DNA of 64,000 bases from Larix kaempferi (taxonomy: Eukaryota; Streptophyta; Pinopsida; Pinales; Pinaceae), in the NCBI GenBank assembly GCA_027924585.1, contig BSBM01000442.1, positions 3,534,001-3,598,000 on the forward strand, in the 5' to 3' direction. This document shows, in pieces, positions 11,168 through 21,039 of this stretch. Numbering within the stretch: position 1 is the first letter of the stretch; each line of letters starts with the position of its first letter. The translations under genes were made by a program, and so were the position numbers. Under the pieces are notes generated by a model that saw nothing but the letters and a program-made list of their open reading frames with translations, ran no database searches and was not told where the DNA came from.

Positions 11168-11970
11168 ATGGCAGAAGAAGGAAAGTTTAAGGTCAAGAAG
11201 TTTAATGGCCAAAACTTCTAGTTATGGAAGATGCAAATGGAGGACTATCTGTACTAGAAGGATCTATTCCTACCATTAGGAGGAAAAGCAAAGCAGCAGG
11301 CGGCTATGAAGGATGAAGAATGGGAGGTTCTTGACAGAAAGGCTCTAGGAACAATACGACTGAGCTTGGCTTCGTCGGTGGCTTTCAATACATCAAAAGA
11401 AACGACAACGGAAGGTTTGATGAGCGCATTGGGTAAGATGTATGAAAAACCCTCGGCCTCCAACAAGGTATTTCTAATGAAGCGTTTATTTAATATGAAG
11501 ATGTTTGAAGGTGGATCTGTTACTGATCATCTAAATGAGTTTAATACGGTTACAAATCAACTAAGTTCTGTAAGTGTGAACTTTGATGATGAGGTTAAGG
11601 CTCTTCTAATCTTGTGTTCATTGCTAGAAAGTTGGAATAGCTTGGTCATGGTTGTAAGTAACTCTGTCTTTTGGTGCAAACACCTTGAAATTTGATGATG
11701 TTATTGGTGTTATTCTTAGCGAGGAAATGCGAAGAAAAAGCACAGGTGAGACATCAGGTAATGTGTTGACCATGGAGAGTAGGGGAAGAAAAAAGGAGAG
11801 AAGAAAGAGCTAAGGTAATCGTGGGAAGTCTAAAACGGACAGATCCAAGTCTAGACTGGGAAAGATAGAGTGCTAGAACTGTGGAAAGAAAGGACATCTG
11901 AAGAAAGACTGCAGATCTCTAAAGAAGAAAGGAGATGCACAGAAGGAAACTACCCAGGAAGCAAATGTAG
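11168..11970 (+). pseudogene. Copia-1 gag
   Basis: The start codon at 11168 opens MAEEGKFKVKKFNGQNF, followed by in-frame stops at about 11219 and 11255. The open part 11306-11695 is the Copia gag core (UBN2/Retrotran_gag_2-like: KALGTIRLSLASSVAFN, LMSALGKMYEKPSASNKVFL, GGSVTDHLNEFNTVTNQL). A one-base shift near 11660 moves the frame. A zinc knuckle follows near 11868-11915, reading C-stop-NCGKKGHLKKDC. Gag would assemble the particle that packages the RNA. At least four stops and one frameshift break it. Confidence 0.85.
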
Positions 11971-11978
11971 CAGGTGAT

Positions 11979-12590
11979 GTGTTACAAGATGCTTTGATTC
12001 TTGCATTAGATAATACAAGTGATTATTGGGTAGTAGATTCAGGGGCTTCATGTCATGTTACACCCCATAGGAAATATTTTCATGATTACGTTCCAGGCGA
12101 TTTTGGACATGTTTTATTGGGTGATGATGAGCCATGTAAAATTGTTGGAATGGGTAAGGTATGGATAAAAGTTAAGAATGGAACTGATTGGTTGTTGAAA
12201 GATGTTAGGCATATTCCTGCTATGAAAAGAAATCTGATCTCAACAAGGCAGTTGGGAGATGGTGGCTGTCTATCTACATTTGGAGAAAAGTGGTGGAAGA
12301 TCACTAAAGGATCAATGATGATAGCAAAAGGATACATGGTAGGTACGTTGTATTTATGTCCTCATAATATTGACCATTCTATCTCTTTAGCTTCCACAGG
12401 AACAGATACAACATTGTGGCATCATAGGCTTGGCCACATGAGTGAGAAGGGGATGCAGATTCTCCACTCAAGGAAGTTGTTGCTAGATTTGAAGCAGGTA
12501 AGTTTGGAATTCTGTGAGAACTGTGTTTATGGAAAACAGAAGAGAGTCAGATTTCTCAGGGTTGGGAAACAAAAGAAGAATGAAAAGTGA
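11979..12590 (+). pseudogene. Copia-1 protease and integrase N-terminal zinc-binding region
   Basis: A 203-codon open frame starts in the protease, with the aspartic protease motif WVVDSGASCHVT near residue 20 (catalytic D-S-G intact). It continues through RHIPAMKRNLISTRQL to the gag-pre-integrase HHCC zinc domain (LWHHRLGHMSEKGMQIL ... FCENCVYGKQKRVRF). The frame ends at a TGA just before the integrase core. It is read in the same frame as the integrase fragment that follows. Confidence 0.9.
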
Positions 12591-12815
12591 GAGCTAGTGC
12601 ATATAGATGTATGGGGACCAGCTCAAGTACAATCTCTTGGTGGCTCTCATTATTATGTTACATTTATTGATGATGCAACTAGGAAAACTTGGGTTTATTG
12701 CATTAGACAGAACTCTGGTGTGTTTGCTACTTTTAAGAAGTGGAAAGCTTTGGTTGAGAATGAGACAGGAAAAAGGTTGAAGTGTCTTAGATCTGATAAT
12801 GGAGGTGAGTACTGC
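12591..12815 (+). pseudogene. Copia-1 integrase core fragment
   Basis: The sequence HIDVWGPAQVQSLGGSHYY, then FIDDATRKTWVY and LRSDNGGEYC, is the DDE integrase core with the first two catalytic aspartates. The third acidic residue is missing because the frame runs straight into RNase H sequence in a different frame. The junction is at about 12808-12822, around GCGGCAAGGGGAGTTGTG. Confidence 0.85.
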
Positions 12816-13407
12816 GGCAAGGGGAGTTGTGAGCAGATATATGAACAATCCAAGTAAAGAACATTGGAAGGCAGTACAGTGGATTCTCAGGTATTTGAGA
12901 GGTACCACCACTCAGGCATTATGTTTTGGAGGTTCAGACACTGTTCTACAGGGATATGTTGATGCAGATATGGCAGGTGATAAGGAGAGCAGGAGGTGCA
13001 CCACAGGGTATGTGTTTTCTATAGGTGGAACAATAGTAAGATGGATTTCGAGACTACAGAAGGTTGTTGCACTTTCAACAACGGAAGTAGAGTATGTTGT
13101 TGTTACAAAGGCTAGTAAAGAGATGATTTGGTTGTAGAGGTTTATGGAGGAAGTGGGTAAGAAGCATAAGGATAGCATGTTGTATAGTGACATCCAGAGT
13201 GCCATTCATCTTGCAAAGAACTCATCATTCTATTCCAGGACTAAACATATACAACTCAAGTACCATTTCATACGCTTTGTTCTGGAAGATGAACTGTTGA
13301 AGCTGGAAAAGATACATACTAGCCAAAATATTGCAGACATGTTCACAAGGGTAGTGACCAGAGAGAAATTGAGTTCATGCTCGGTTTCAGTTGGCCTTCT
13401 AGCATGA
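12816..13407 (+). pseudogene. Copia-1 RT tail and RNase H
   Basis: The sequence starts with GVVSRYMNNPSKEHWKAVQW and ILRYLRGTTTQALCFGG, the segment that follows the RT palm in Copia. RNase H follows, with GYVDADMAGDKESRRCTTGY and VALSTTEVEYVVVTKASKEMIWL, then a TAG stop at 13135-13137. The last part (13144-13407) reads LYSDIQSAIHLAKN, RTKHIQLKYHFIR and IADMFTRVVTREKL. The whole RT finger and palm, including YVDD, is deleted. Confidence 0.9.
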
Positions 13408-13467
13408 AGGTGAAGAGGAGAAAGTTGCCAAGTCCAACAGCGGTGGAGTTGTTGCGATCAGTCTCTA

Positions 13468-13477
13468 AGTGGGAGAT
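13468..13477 (+). other. Copia-1 polypurine tract
   Basis: The purine-rich AAGTGGGAGA followed by T lies directly before the 3' LTR. It is the plus-strand primer site expected there. Confidence 0.7.
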
Positions 13478-13978
13478 TGTTGGTTGTGGAGCCAAATCTT
13501 CCAGTCTCATAGATGATATTGTCTCAGTCGTGCACCCCGGAGGATTGTACACCCATTCTGCATTTTTAAGGGTTTGTGGGCAATGCCCCCGATAAAAAAA
13601 TTTGGGGTTGTTTTTGCCAGCTGTTTTTGAGCCCATGGTTTTGGGTAACCCGTGGTATTTTTCCCATTGTATTTCCCTTATAAAAGAAAGACATTGCAAT
13701 ACGGCTAGGGTAAGATGTATTAGGTTTTATGCATTATAAAGATCTCTGAGATCAAAGAAGAGAGACTGTGAGATAGTGAAGAGGAAGTGCAGCAGTTGTG
13801 CTGCAGGTTGTATCCCTTTACTTTGTTGGACGAAATAATAATAAGGACTGGCAACTTCAGTGTGGACGTAGCCCAAGTTGGGTGAACTACGATATATCTG
13901 TGTCTCTCTTGTAATGTGTGTGTGTTATATTTTCATTTCTGTTTATTGTTATTGCTCCGTGATCCTGTTTTTCTAACA
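13478..13978 (+). repeat. Copia-1 3' LTR
   Basis: A 501-bp copy of the 5' LTR with the same TG...CA ends. A short segment near 13575-13625 differs by small indels. GAGCT (13979-13983) follows as the second copy of the target duplication. Confidence 0.95.
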
Positions 13979-13983
13979 GAGCT

Positions 13984-14567
13984 TTCATCTCTTGAAGATT
14001 TAGGGAGGGAATTACTGGTCGATGGTGGTCTACTTGAGCCTTCTACTTTTTGTAATAAGGATGGGAAGGATAATGGTGGATAATCTTTGGGGGATGTGCA
14101 GGTGGTGATTATGGATAATGGGGAAGCTGTCACTTCTAATCTGACTTCTACTCCTCTAGAGGTTTCTGATTCTCAGATACTTCGGGATGAATAGGAAATC
14201 CTTTTTCCCTTGAGGGTTTCACTCTCTATTGATCCACTTGCATTTTCCCCTATCATTGAACTCCCATCGACTTCAATTTTCCCTGATGGCCTCTATAGTA
14301 ACCCTATTCAAATTTACAGTGGTGTTCCGGACACACAATTGATTCCCGATTCTTCTGCTATTAATTTAACCATTTAGAAGAAATCGGGGGGGGGGTCACT
14401 GGAAGAAAGATTTAGTGCGTTCTTCGAGTGGGGAAGTTGTTGCTGTGCAGGATATGGATCCTAGACCCTCATCATCCATAGGTATTGATGCTCTTTCTTC
14501 CGAACTGGTTTCAAGCGTTTTTAGGCCACTTAGAGCATTGGTGACCGACATGGTAGTTATACCATGA
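13984..14567 (+). pseudogene. LINE-2 ORF1, C-terminal part
   Basis: This is the continuation of the split ORF1 after Copia-1: Ser/Pro/Leu-rich low-complexity sequence of the type that ends plant LINE ORF1 proteins. The last frame reads IGIDALSSELVSSVFRPLRA and then LVTDMVVIP, ending at a TGA that overlaps the ORF2 ATG. Several stops interrupt it. Removing Copia-1 and one GAGCT restores continuity with 10596. Confidence 0.55.
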
Positions 14568-15300
14568 AGGTTTTATCTTTGAATGTTAGAGGGGTTGGAG
14601 GCACCCCCAAAAGGATAGCTCTCCATCGATTGTTAGAACTTGTTCGTCCGGATGTGGTACTATTTCAAGAGACTATGGTGGCTCGAGATGGGGCGAGGAA
14701 TTTACTTTGGAAATTACTTCTAGATTGGGTGTGTTGTTCCATTGATGCTGTTGGACTTTCTGGTTGGTTAATTTGGCATGGAACCCGTCTCTTTTAGACT
14801 TTCATCCATATTGTACTAGGGGTGGAATTTTACTGGTGGGTCGTAGTAGGGAATTGAATAGGTCTATTCATCTCTTTAATTGTTATGGACCTATTTGTGA
14901 CAAGGTATCTTTTTGGTCTGGTATTGAGGATAGTGGCCTTCTGGAACTTGGAGGGCTTATTGTGGCAGGGGATTTAAACTTTACACTCGCTGCCAGGGAA
15001 CCTTGGGGGATCAGGGCCAGGGTTTCTAGTAATATTGGTTGGTTTAGTCACTTAGTGGATTCTCATCATCTTATTAATGTGATTCCATCTCCCTTCTTTC
15101 CTAACTGGAGAAACGACAGACGGGGGGAGGATGCGGTGGCTAAAAGATTAGATCGATTCTTGATCCAAGAAACTTTTTTTTTTTTTTTTGGCCTATTGCA
15201 ATTCATGGGTGGAAAATTATCATATTTCAGATCATATGCCTGTTGTTTTGAAGATGGGAGTTGACTGTAGTCTCACTCACTATCGTTTTAAATATTGTCC
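14564..15300 (+). pseudogene. LINE-2 ORF2 N-terminus: AP-like endonuclease
   Basis: ORF2 starts at 14564 in an ATGA overlap with the end of ORF1. It opens MKVLSLNVRGVGGTPKR, then RPDVVLFQETM, the first two motifs of the endonuclease fold. A frameshift near 14770 moves to the next frame, which holds IVAGDLNFTLAAREPWG (catalytic D and N) and AKRLDRFLI. A T-run near 15175-15188 shifts frame again to SDHMPVVLKMG, the intact S-D-H motif. The catalytic motifs survive but the frame does not. Confidence 0.85.
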
Positions 15301-15382
15301 GATTTGGTCGAAGGATCTAAATTTTGTGCAACTGGTTATGTAGAGTTGGGGTCAACATTATAAATCTGGTCTGGGGTCTACA

Positions 15383-16034
15383 ATGTCCAGGCTTCCTATC
15401 TTTCTCCAATCATTAAAAGCAATGGTGACTCCATGGATCCACAATAAAAAATTGGCTCTCAAGGCGGATCTCTGTAGAATTGAAGCAGAATTTAATAACT
15501 ATTATTTGGATCCTTTGACTAGCGTTGCTACTACTGAGAAGGTGAAATATTTTCAAGCATTAGAAGCAGAAAAATCAGTCCTTCTTATTAAAGAAGAAGA
15601 ATTGTGGAGGCTCAAGAGTCGTGCGTTATGGCTTACATGTGGGGACATGAATTCAAATTTTTTCTCACTCATATGCAGCTTAGAGACAAAAATTGAAGGC
15701 TATTTGGGACATACAGATTGCTTCGGGGATTAAAGTATCCACTCAACCAGCGATAAAAAAGGATGCTATCGATTATTTTTCCAATTTATTCACTAAGCCA
15801 GTGGTTTACAATTTAGAGGCACAATTTAAAATTCTTCAAGTTATGCCTCGATTATTTATTGTGGAGGATAATGAGGCTACTGGGAGTCTTATTACTTTAT
15901 CAGAAGTGGAGGAGATCTTGAAAAGTATGGCTAAGGATAAAAGTCCTGGACCAGATGGATGGTCCAGTGAATTTTTTCTTCAATTTTTTGATCTCTTGGG
16001 TCCAGAGTTGGTGAAGTTAGTAGAGGAGGCTTAG
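15383..16034 (+). pseudogene. LINE-2 linker and start of reverse transcriptase
   Basis: The linker between EN and RT is helical (LEAEKSVLLIKEEELWRLKS, then RALWLTCGDMNSNFF), a typical plant LINE feature. A frameshift near 15710 leads to AIDYFSNLFTKP and the first RT motif MAKDKSPGPDGWSSEFFLQFF. A TAG ends it at 16032-16034. Confidence 0.8.
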
Positions 16035-16969
16035 GGCAGTGGTAAGGTATCGGGAGGGGTTAATGCCACCTTTCTTGCATTAATCCCAAAATATTCAAAT
16101 CCGGTGTCCTTTCAAGATTATCGACCGATTTCCCTTTGTAACCTAATTTACAAGATTATCTCCAAAACTATTGCAAATAGGATTAAGAAAGGGTTGACTC
16201 GTGAAATCTCAAGGAACAATTCGGTTTTTTGCATTAGCGACAAATTTTTGATGCTATTGGGGTGGCCTAGGAGACCATACATTCGACGAAAACTATTGGT
16301 CAACAATCTTGTGTGTTGAAATTAGACTTGGTTAAAGCAGATGACATGGTGGATTGGTCATTTCTCAGGCTACTCTTTCTCAACTCTGCACTGGATTATA
16401 GGGCAACACAATGGATCATGGGGGTGTGTTACCTCTGCGGATTTTGTTGTCCTAATTAATGGGAGTCCGAATTCTTTCTTATGGCTTCGAGGGTTTTGCG
16501 TCAGGGGTTCCCCCTCTCTCCTCTTTTATTTCTACTGACCATTGAAGGGTTGATTCAGCTTATTCTTCAAGCAAAAACTGATGGGAATCTTCTGGGGATT
16601 AAGGTTTCTGCACATCACTATGTGACCCATCTTCTATTTGTCAACAATGTTCTTCTGTTTGGTATTGGGTTAGTTAGCGAATGGAATTACTTCAAATCTA
16701 TTTTGGACCTTTCCTGCTTTGCTATAAGTATGCATATCAGTTATCCCAAGTCTGGTTTTTACACTTATAACACTTCAGATACTCTCCTTGACCAGCTTAG
16801 AATTTGCATTCCTCTGGAGGTTCAGGATTTAAATCGGGGGTTCATGTACCTGGGTTCTTTCCTCAATCCCAATGACTATCAAATTGCGGATTGGAAATGG
16901 CTTATACATAAGATTGAAAAAAACTGGCATCCTAGAGTTTTCAAAAATTATATCTTGGTGGCAGATTGA
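16035..16969 (+). pseudogene. LINE-2 reverse transcriptase palm
   Basis: Spread over several frames are NATFLALIPKYSNPVSFQDY with RPISLCNLIYKIISKTIANR, KADDMVDWSF (equivalent of K-A-Y-D-x-V-D-W), GSPSLLFYF / GFPLSPLLFLLTIEGLIQ and the active-site strand. That strand reads LLFVNNVLLFG, so both catalytic aspartates are asparagine (16643-16648). The later FMYLGSFLNPND is motif E-like. This RT cannot be active. Confidence 0.85.
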
Positions 16970-18120
16970 TATTATTGGATTCGATCATCCTTAATTTGTC
17001 AGTTTATTGGCTTACCATTACAAATGTTCCTCGGTCCATTTTACATTTGATCAGGAAACTATCTTTTAATTTTATGTGGAAGTCTGTTCCGGAGATTCAA
17101 AGATTTCATTTGGTGGCTTGGGAAAGGGTGTCTTTACCAGTGGATCAGGGTGGATGGGGAGTCCTGAATATTTTCTGGGTCAGTAATGCTCTACATTTGA
17201 AAATTTTGTGGCATGCCCTCTTTGATACAGGGCTATGGAGTTCAGTGGTCAGAGATAAATATCTCAAACTCCATTCTGCTATTGATTGGATCAGAGGCTA
17301 CACTTCTAAACCCAGACATTGCTCCAATGTTTGGTCCGGGCTGGTGGACTCTCTCCCTCTACTCAAGCGTTGGCTTGCTTGGAGGGTGGGGAACGATTAT
17401 CAGATCAGGGTGGGGGTCGACCCGATTGTGGGCACTTCTCAGCGTTCACTTTTACCTGAGCGGACTCTGCAGAACATTCATAATAAGGGAATATACTATA
17501 TTAACTAGGCTCATAATAGAACCATTGAGGTGGATGGGGGCCCGTACTAGATCGGCACAGATGCATTAAATCTCTCTAATGCTGACTCTATTTCATGGGA
17601 AATTTATACTATAGAGCTATCTCATGCTGGTATCAAATTGTGTGTTGAAAACGATGAACTAGAATGGGCATATCAGAATTCCTCAAGGGCGATTAAGACT
17701 GTGCAGGCTTACCATTCTATTGTTGAATCTTCTATTATCCCTCCTCAGTAGTGGTGGCACAACACCGTTTGGAAATGGGAGATCCCAGTAAAATTAAAAT
17801 GTTTTATTTGGATGGCATTACACAAATGTATCTTGAATAGCAAAAAATATTAGCATAGAGGAGGCAGTGGACCGACGACTTGCTCCTTCTGCTGCGCAGA
17901 GGCAGACACTATGGACCATTTCTTCGCAAAGTGTTCGGTTACCCTTCAGATTTGGGATGAAGTCTCTTCCAAATTACATGTGGTGGGTAAATGGACTGAG
18001 AATACCCTGGAAGAGAATTTACTTCAGTGGAACAGGTTTCATAGGAACTGTATTTACTTTCCCACACATTTCATCTAGGGGTTATGGAGGTATCGGTGCT
18101 CGATTCTATTTGGAGATACT
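16966..18120 (+). pseudogene. LINE-2 RT thumb and zf-RVT region
   Basis: The sequence SIILNLSVYWLTITNVPRSI and LSFNFMWKS followed by LVAWERVSLPVDQGGWGVLN is the standard segment after the RT palm in plant LINEs. The zf-RVT region follows in broken frames: WWHNTVWKWEIPVKLKCFIW around 17750-17815 and a Cys-rich segment around 17870-17960. Frameshifts and stops occur every few hundred bases. Confidence 0.7.
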
Positions 18121-18132
18121 GTTTTCACTTTC

Positions 18133-18690
18133 ATGGAAGCTATAAGGTATGTGTCATTCTTTGCTATTGGTGCTCCATTGGTTGGAGCGGAGCCTAATTT
18201 AGTGGTTTTTCGGTTCCCTACCTTTCTTTCACATCTACCAGTAGCTTTCTTCGATGGAGTGGAACAAGGTGGGCTCTGTGGATTTGGAGTTTATTTACTG
18301 ATTAAAAATGGATTGTACTATGAACTGAGTATGGGCTGCGGTATTGGTTCGAATACTCGTGCTGAATTACTAGCTTGTTGGGGAGCCTTAGAGATGGGCA
18401 TGAAAAAAGATATTCATTCTCTTCAGTTAGCCGAGGACTCTTCAACTATTATTAATTGGCTCAGAGGAATTCACTTTCTTTAGACTCCTCTTTTATTTCA
18501 TTGGAAAGGGCATATTCAAGATTTGATTGACAAATATGCGGACCTACATTTCGTTCATATCTCTAGGATTTTCAATGTGAAATCGGATGTCCTCTCCAAA
18601 GTTGAATTGAAGCTTTCAGAAGGTTGGGCACATCTCCGTGGCTATCAAGACCATATCCTTATTGAAGACAAACAATTTCGCCTTTATTGA
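18133..18690 (+). pseudogene. LINE-2 RNase H
   Basis: The sequence has AFFDGVEQGGLCGFGVYLL (first Asp), GCGIGSNTRAELLACWGALE (Glu) and LQLAEDSSTIINWLRG (Asp in the usual G-D-S position). A TAG at 18481-18483 interrupts it. The same frame resumes with HWKGHIQDLIDKYADLHFVH and ends SDVLSKVELKLSEGWAHLRG. The three acidic residues are present, so apart from the stop this is one of the better-kept domains. Confidence 0.8.
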
Positions 18691-18985
18691 TGGATTGGGG
18701 AACATGTTGGTTTTTGTTCTTTTGCTTCATTAATTAGTATACAGTCCGGCTCTCATTAATTTATATGGAATTGGAGTTGATCGAAGACTATTAGGAGATA
18801 TTTTGGTGATTCCAGGTTATGTGGCATCACTTGATATTAGTTTGGTGTTTTTTTTCCTTGAAGGTTTTAGAATTTTCTGCGTTGACAGAAATACTTGTAT
18901 TAATCAGTATTACGGTATGATTGTAACTTCTTTGATTAAAAAAATGAATAGCAAGAAGTTTTTTTTCATTTGAAAAAAAAAAAAT

Positions 18986-19273
18986 CCACATGGCTGTCTA
19001 TTGTGGATCCGTAGAGTGATCATTTAATAACTAGTAGGCAATTTTCGATGTTGTTGTTCATGTTGTGGTCATTGTTGGTATGTACTAGCTTGAAATGTAA
19101 AACGTCAATATCCATCTATCCATAATACGTACCACACATGCATACCATACAATGTATGCATATGACAACAATTTCCTTTTAATTTTCATATTTTTTAAAT
19201 TTATTAATCCTCGCCTAAACTCCCCTAATTGACTTTTAAAAAAATGAACGTTAAATTTCAAATGTAAAAACAC
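18986..19273. other. No gene recognised
   Basis: About 290 bp between the poly(A) end of LINE-2 and the left target duplication of the next retroposon. AT-rich with no open frame of note. Confidence 0.5.
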
Positions 19274-19291
19274 ATACTTTGCTTTCATGTT
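19274..19291 (+). repeat. 18-bp target-site duplication, left copy
   Basis: ATACTTTGCTTTCATGTT is repeated without a mismatch at 21022-21039. It flanks a poly(T)-started insertion, the signature of target-primed reverse transcription. Confidence 0.95.
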
Positions 19292-19629
19292 TTTTTTTAA
19301 CAACAATGGGTATCGAGCTTTTATATAAAAAAAAAGATGATATTACAAAAAGGATGGGAAGACTGATCCCAAAAATGGAGAGTTGTCATGGCTAGCTCTT
19401 CACACTCCAGTGTTTGAAGGTCCTACATATACCCTATTCTGCGACAACTGAAAATTCTTACAAACTTTCTGAAGAAAACTACAAGAGAAATACATAACGT
19501 GGAGAGAAACAGTGGACTTGCTGATCCTCAGCTTCTACATGCCTAGCAAAAAAGACATAATATAAAAGTTTTGTAAATACAAAGACAAGCGAAGAGTTCG
19601 AGCGAACTGAGAGTTCAAAAGTTGACAAG

Positions 19630-20034
19630 TTACTGGTGGGCATTCTTCTCCTTGTTCCTAGCTGCCGCACTGGCGTTATCATCAGCGATGCCATGGAAGA
19701 CAATGGAGTTGTTCCTGATATCATACCTCATACCATCGATCTTTGCTTCAACAATTATGAGACTGTTGTGCAGGGACCTAATTTGGGTGCTCAAATCCAC
19801 CGAACAGGGGCAACCGTTCTCTAATTTCCCAGCAAGTATGTCAAAATACTCCTTCAACTTGCTACTGCTGCCGCAAACTTCAGAGTTTGTGATCTGAACA
19901 ATTGTGAAAAGGTGGGATATAGCTTTTTTAAGGTCTGATTTCTCACCTCTGAGCCAACGAAATTGTGTTTCCAGCTCCTGCAAATGCGAATGGACCTCAG
20001 AGGTCGGGCTGTCCAGCCCTTGAGGAGACCCCAA
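19630..20034 (-). CDS. Hypothetical coiled-coil protein in retroposon (may be degenerate)
   Basis: A 134-codon open frame with an ATG at 20034, inside the retroposon and about 0.6 kb after its RNase H. It has heptad-like hydrophobic spacing and many charged residues (LQELETQFRWLRGEKSDLKK, later STQIRSLHNSLIIVEAKIDG). I predict mostly helix or coiled coil, with no membrane segment or catalytic motif that I can see. It may be part of a longer broken frame, since the opposite and neighbouring frames upstream are also partly open. It resembles segments at 186-416 and 28294-29112. No function can be given. Confidence 0.35.
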   Translation of the reverse strand: MGSPQGLDSPTSEVHSHLQELETQFRWLRGEKSDLKKAISHLFTIVQITNSEVCGSSSKLKEYFDILAGKLENGCPCSVDLSTQIRSLHNSLIIVEAKIDGMRYDIRNNSIVFHGIADDNASAAARNKEKNAHQ

Positions 20035-20642
20035 ATTGATGAAACCACTGCTATCACCTGCTGGATGCGTCCAATTCCTGCCACTGCCCGACTCATCAAT
20101 TCTGGAGTGGCCACGAACAGCTTACTGCGTAGAATCACCATTGTTCTGCCCCTACACCACATCGAGAGTTGGGAGATATCTTTCCAGACCGACACCCCCC
20201 CGAATGGACCTGGAGATGTTTTCTGTGGCGAAGACACTGCAACGCTGGGAGGTTCAGACCAGCGTTGTGATTATCCTCCTCCATGATACTCCTGACAATG
20301 AAAACCCAGCTCTTAGCACAGAATGAACCCTACACGCTGCTAGGGATATCACCCTTGAGCGAGTTATATGCTGAAGGTTCCTCAGAACATGTTCTCATTA
20401 ACTTCCCGCATGCGAGACAGGTGGAGTCAGTAGGTGGAGGCCGCGGGCAGGGGATCGAGGAGGAGAGTAGGATCCCAAGGAGATATTGCCATAACTCAAG
20501 TTCAAATTTGAATTGGGAATATAGTTCATAGGATTGTAACACAATTTATCCCATGCCGAGGAGAAATGCTTATTTAGTGCAAACTTGAATTTCATTATCA
20601 AACTTGGAAGGGGGCTTAAGGAACCTAATTGATGACAAGGTC

Positions 20643-21021
20643 TTAACCATTGCTGATCGATAATCCACAATCCAAACCAACACCTATAATGGCCATGATG
20701 TTTGCTTTTTGGTTGTTGTTCCTCAAGATGTGAAAAAAGTTGATAGAGTTAAAGTCCTTAGCCACGTAGATGAAGAGGTGATGGAGCTTAGAGACTGGTT
20801 TTTTATGGTTTTTGGCCAAAGTTATGGCTTCCCTAATTACCAGCATTGAGTCTCCAAGGGCCACGAGATCCTTGATATATTCATTCCTTGCGACCTCCAT
20901 TCCTTTGATCAATGCGAGCCATTCCGCATCATTATTTGTCCTCCTGCCGATTCCCCAAGCAAAGTCTTTCACCTTGTTTCCTTCGGAGTCGAGAAGGACT
21001 CCTCCCACACCTGCCAACCCA
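20643..21021 (-). pseudogene. RNase H domain remnant at the 5' end of the retroposon
   Basis: The frame reads GLAGVGGVLLDSEGNKVKDF, then RTNNDAEWLALIKGMEVARN (helix Glu), LVALGDSMLVIREA (Asp of the G-D-S motif) and FFHILRNNNQKANIMA. This is a LINE-type RNase H without its first catalytic Asp, which lies just before the 5' edge. It is open for 124 codons, so the insertion is not very old. Confidence 0.75.
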
Positions 21022-21039
21022 ATACTTTGCTTTCATGTT
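21022..21039 (+). repeat. 18-bp target-site duplication, right copy
   Basis: Identical to 19274-19291. It fixes the 5' end of the retroposon at 21021. Confidence 0.95.

Larger units (their letters stand above)
10597..13978 (+). mobile_element. Copia-1: Ty1/copia LTR retrotransposon with an internal deletion
   Basis: The 3382-bp element is bounded by LTRs (10597-11092 and 13478-13978) and a perfect 5-bp target duplication GAGCT. Gene order gag, protease, integrase, RNase H is that of Ty1/copia, and the protein sequence recalls the Tnt1/Tork type. It is shorter than the usual 5 kb because DNA from mid-integrase to the end of the RT is missing at about 12808-12822. It inserted in LINE-2 ORF1. 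By eye the LTRs differ at about 25-30 positions plus a few short indels. It is non-autonomous. Confidence 0.95.
9786..18985 (+). mobile_element. LINE-2: decayed L1-type LINE split by Copia-1
   Basis: In order on the plus strand: ORF1 (9786-10596, resumed at 13984), endonuclease, reverse transcriptase, zf-RVT region, RNase H, and a 3' end of poly(A) type (TTTGATTAAAAAAATG near 18935, with a second A-run near 18974-18985). A Copia element sits inside ORF1. There are many frameshifts and both catalytic aspartates of the RT are lost. The 5' end abuts LINE-1 at about 9785 or continues left of it at 3838-4597. No target duplication was found for the whole element. Confidence 0.82.
19292..21021 (-). 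mobile_element. Short LINE-derived retroposon (RNase H plus downstream ORF)
   Basis: The 1730-bp insertion has a poly(A) tail on the minus strand and an 18-bp perfect target duplication, so its edges are exact. Its 5' end is the beginning of an RNase H domain (GGGTTGGCAGG). After RNase H come about 1.35 kb with a separate 134-codon ORF and a LINE-like 3' end. The ordinary reading is a 5'-truncated LINE copy. What argues for something more specific is that the RNase H remnant at 1662-2052 starts at the same base, and that the 3' part is longer and more coding than the 3' UTR of LINE-1 or LINE-2. Confidence 0.85.
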
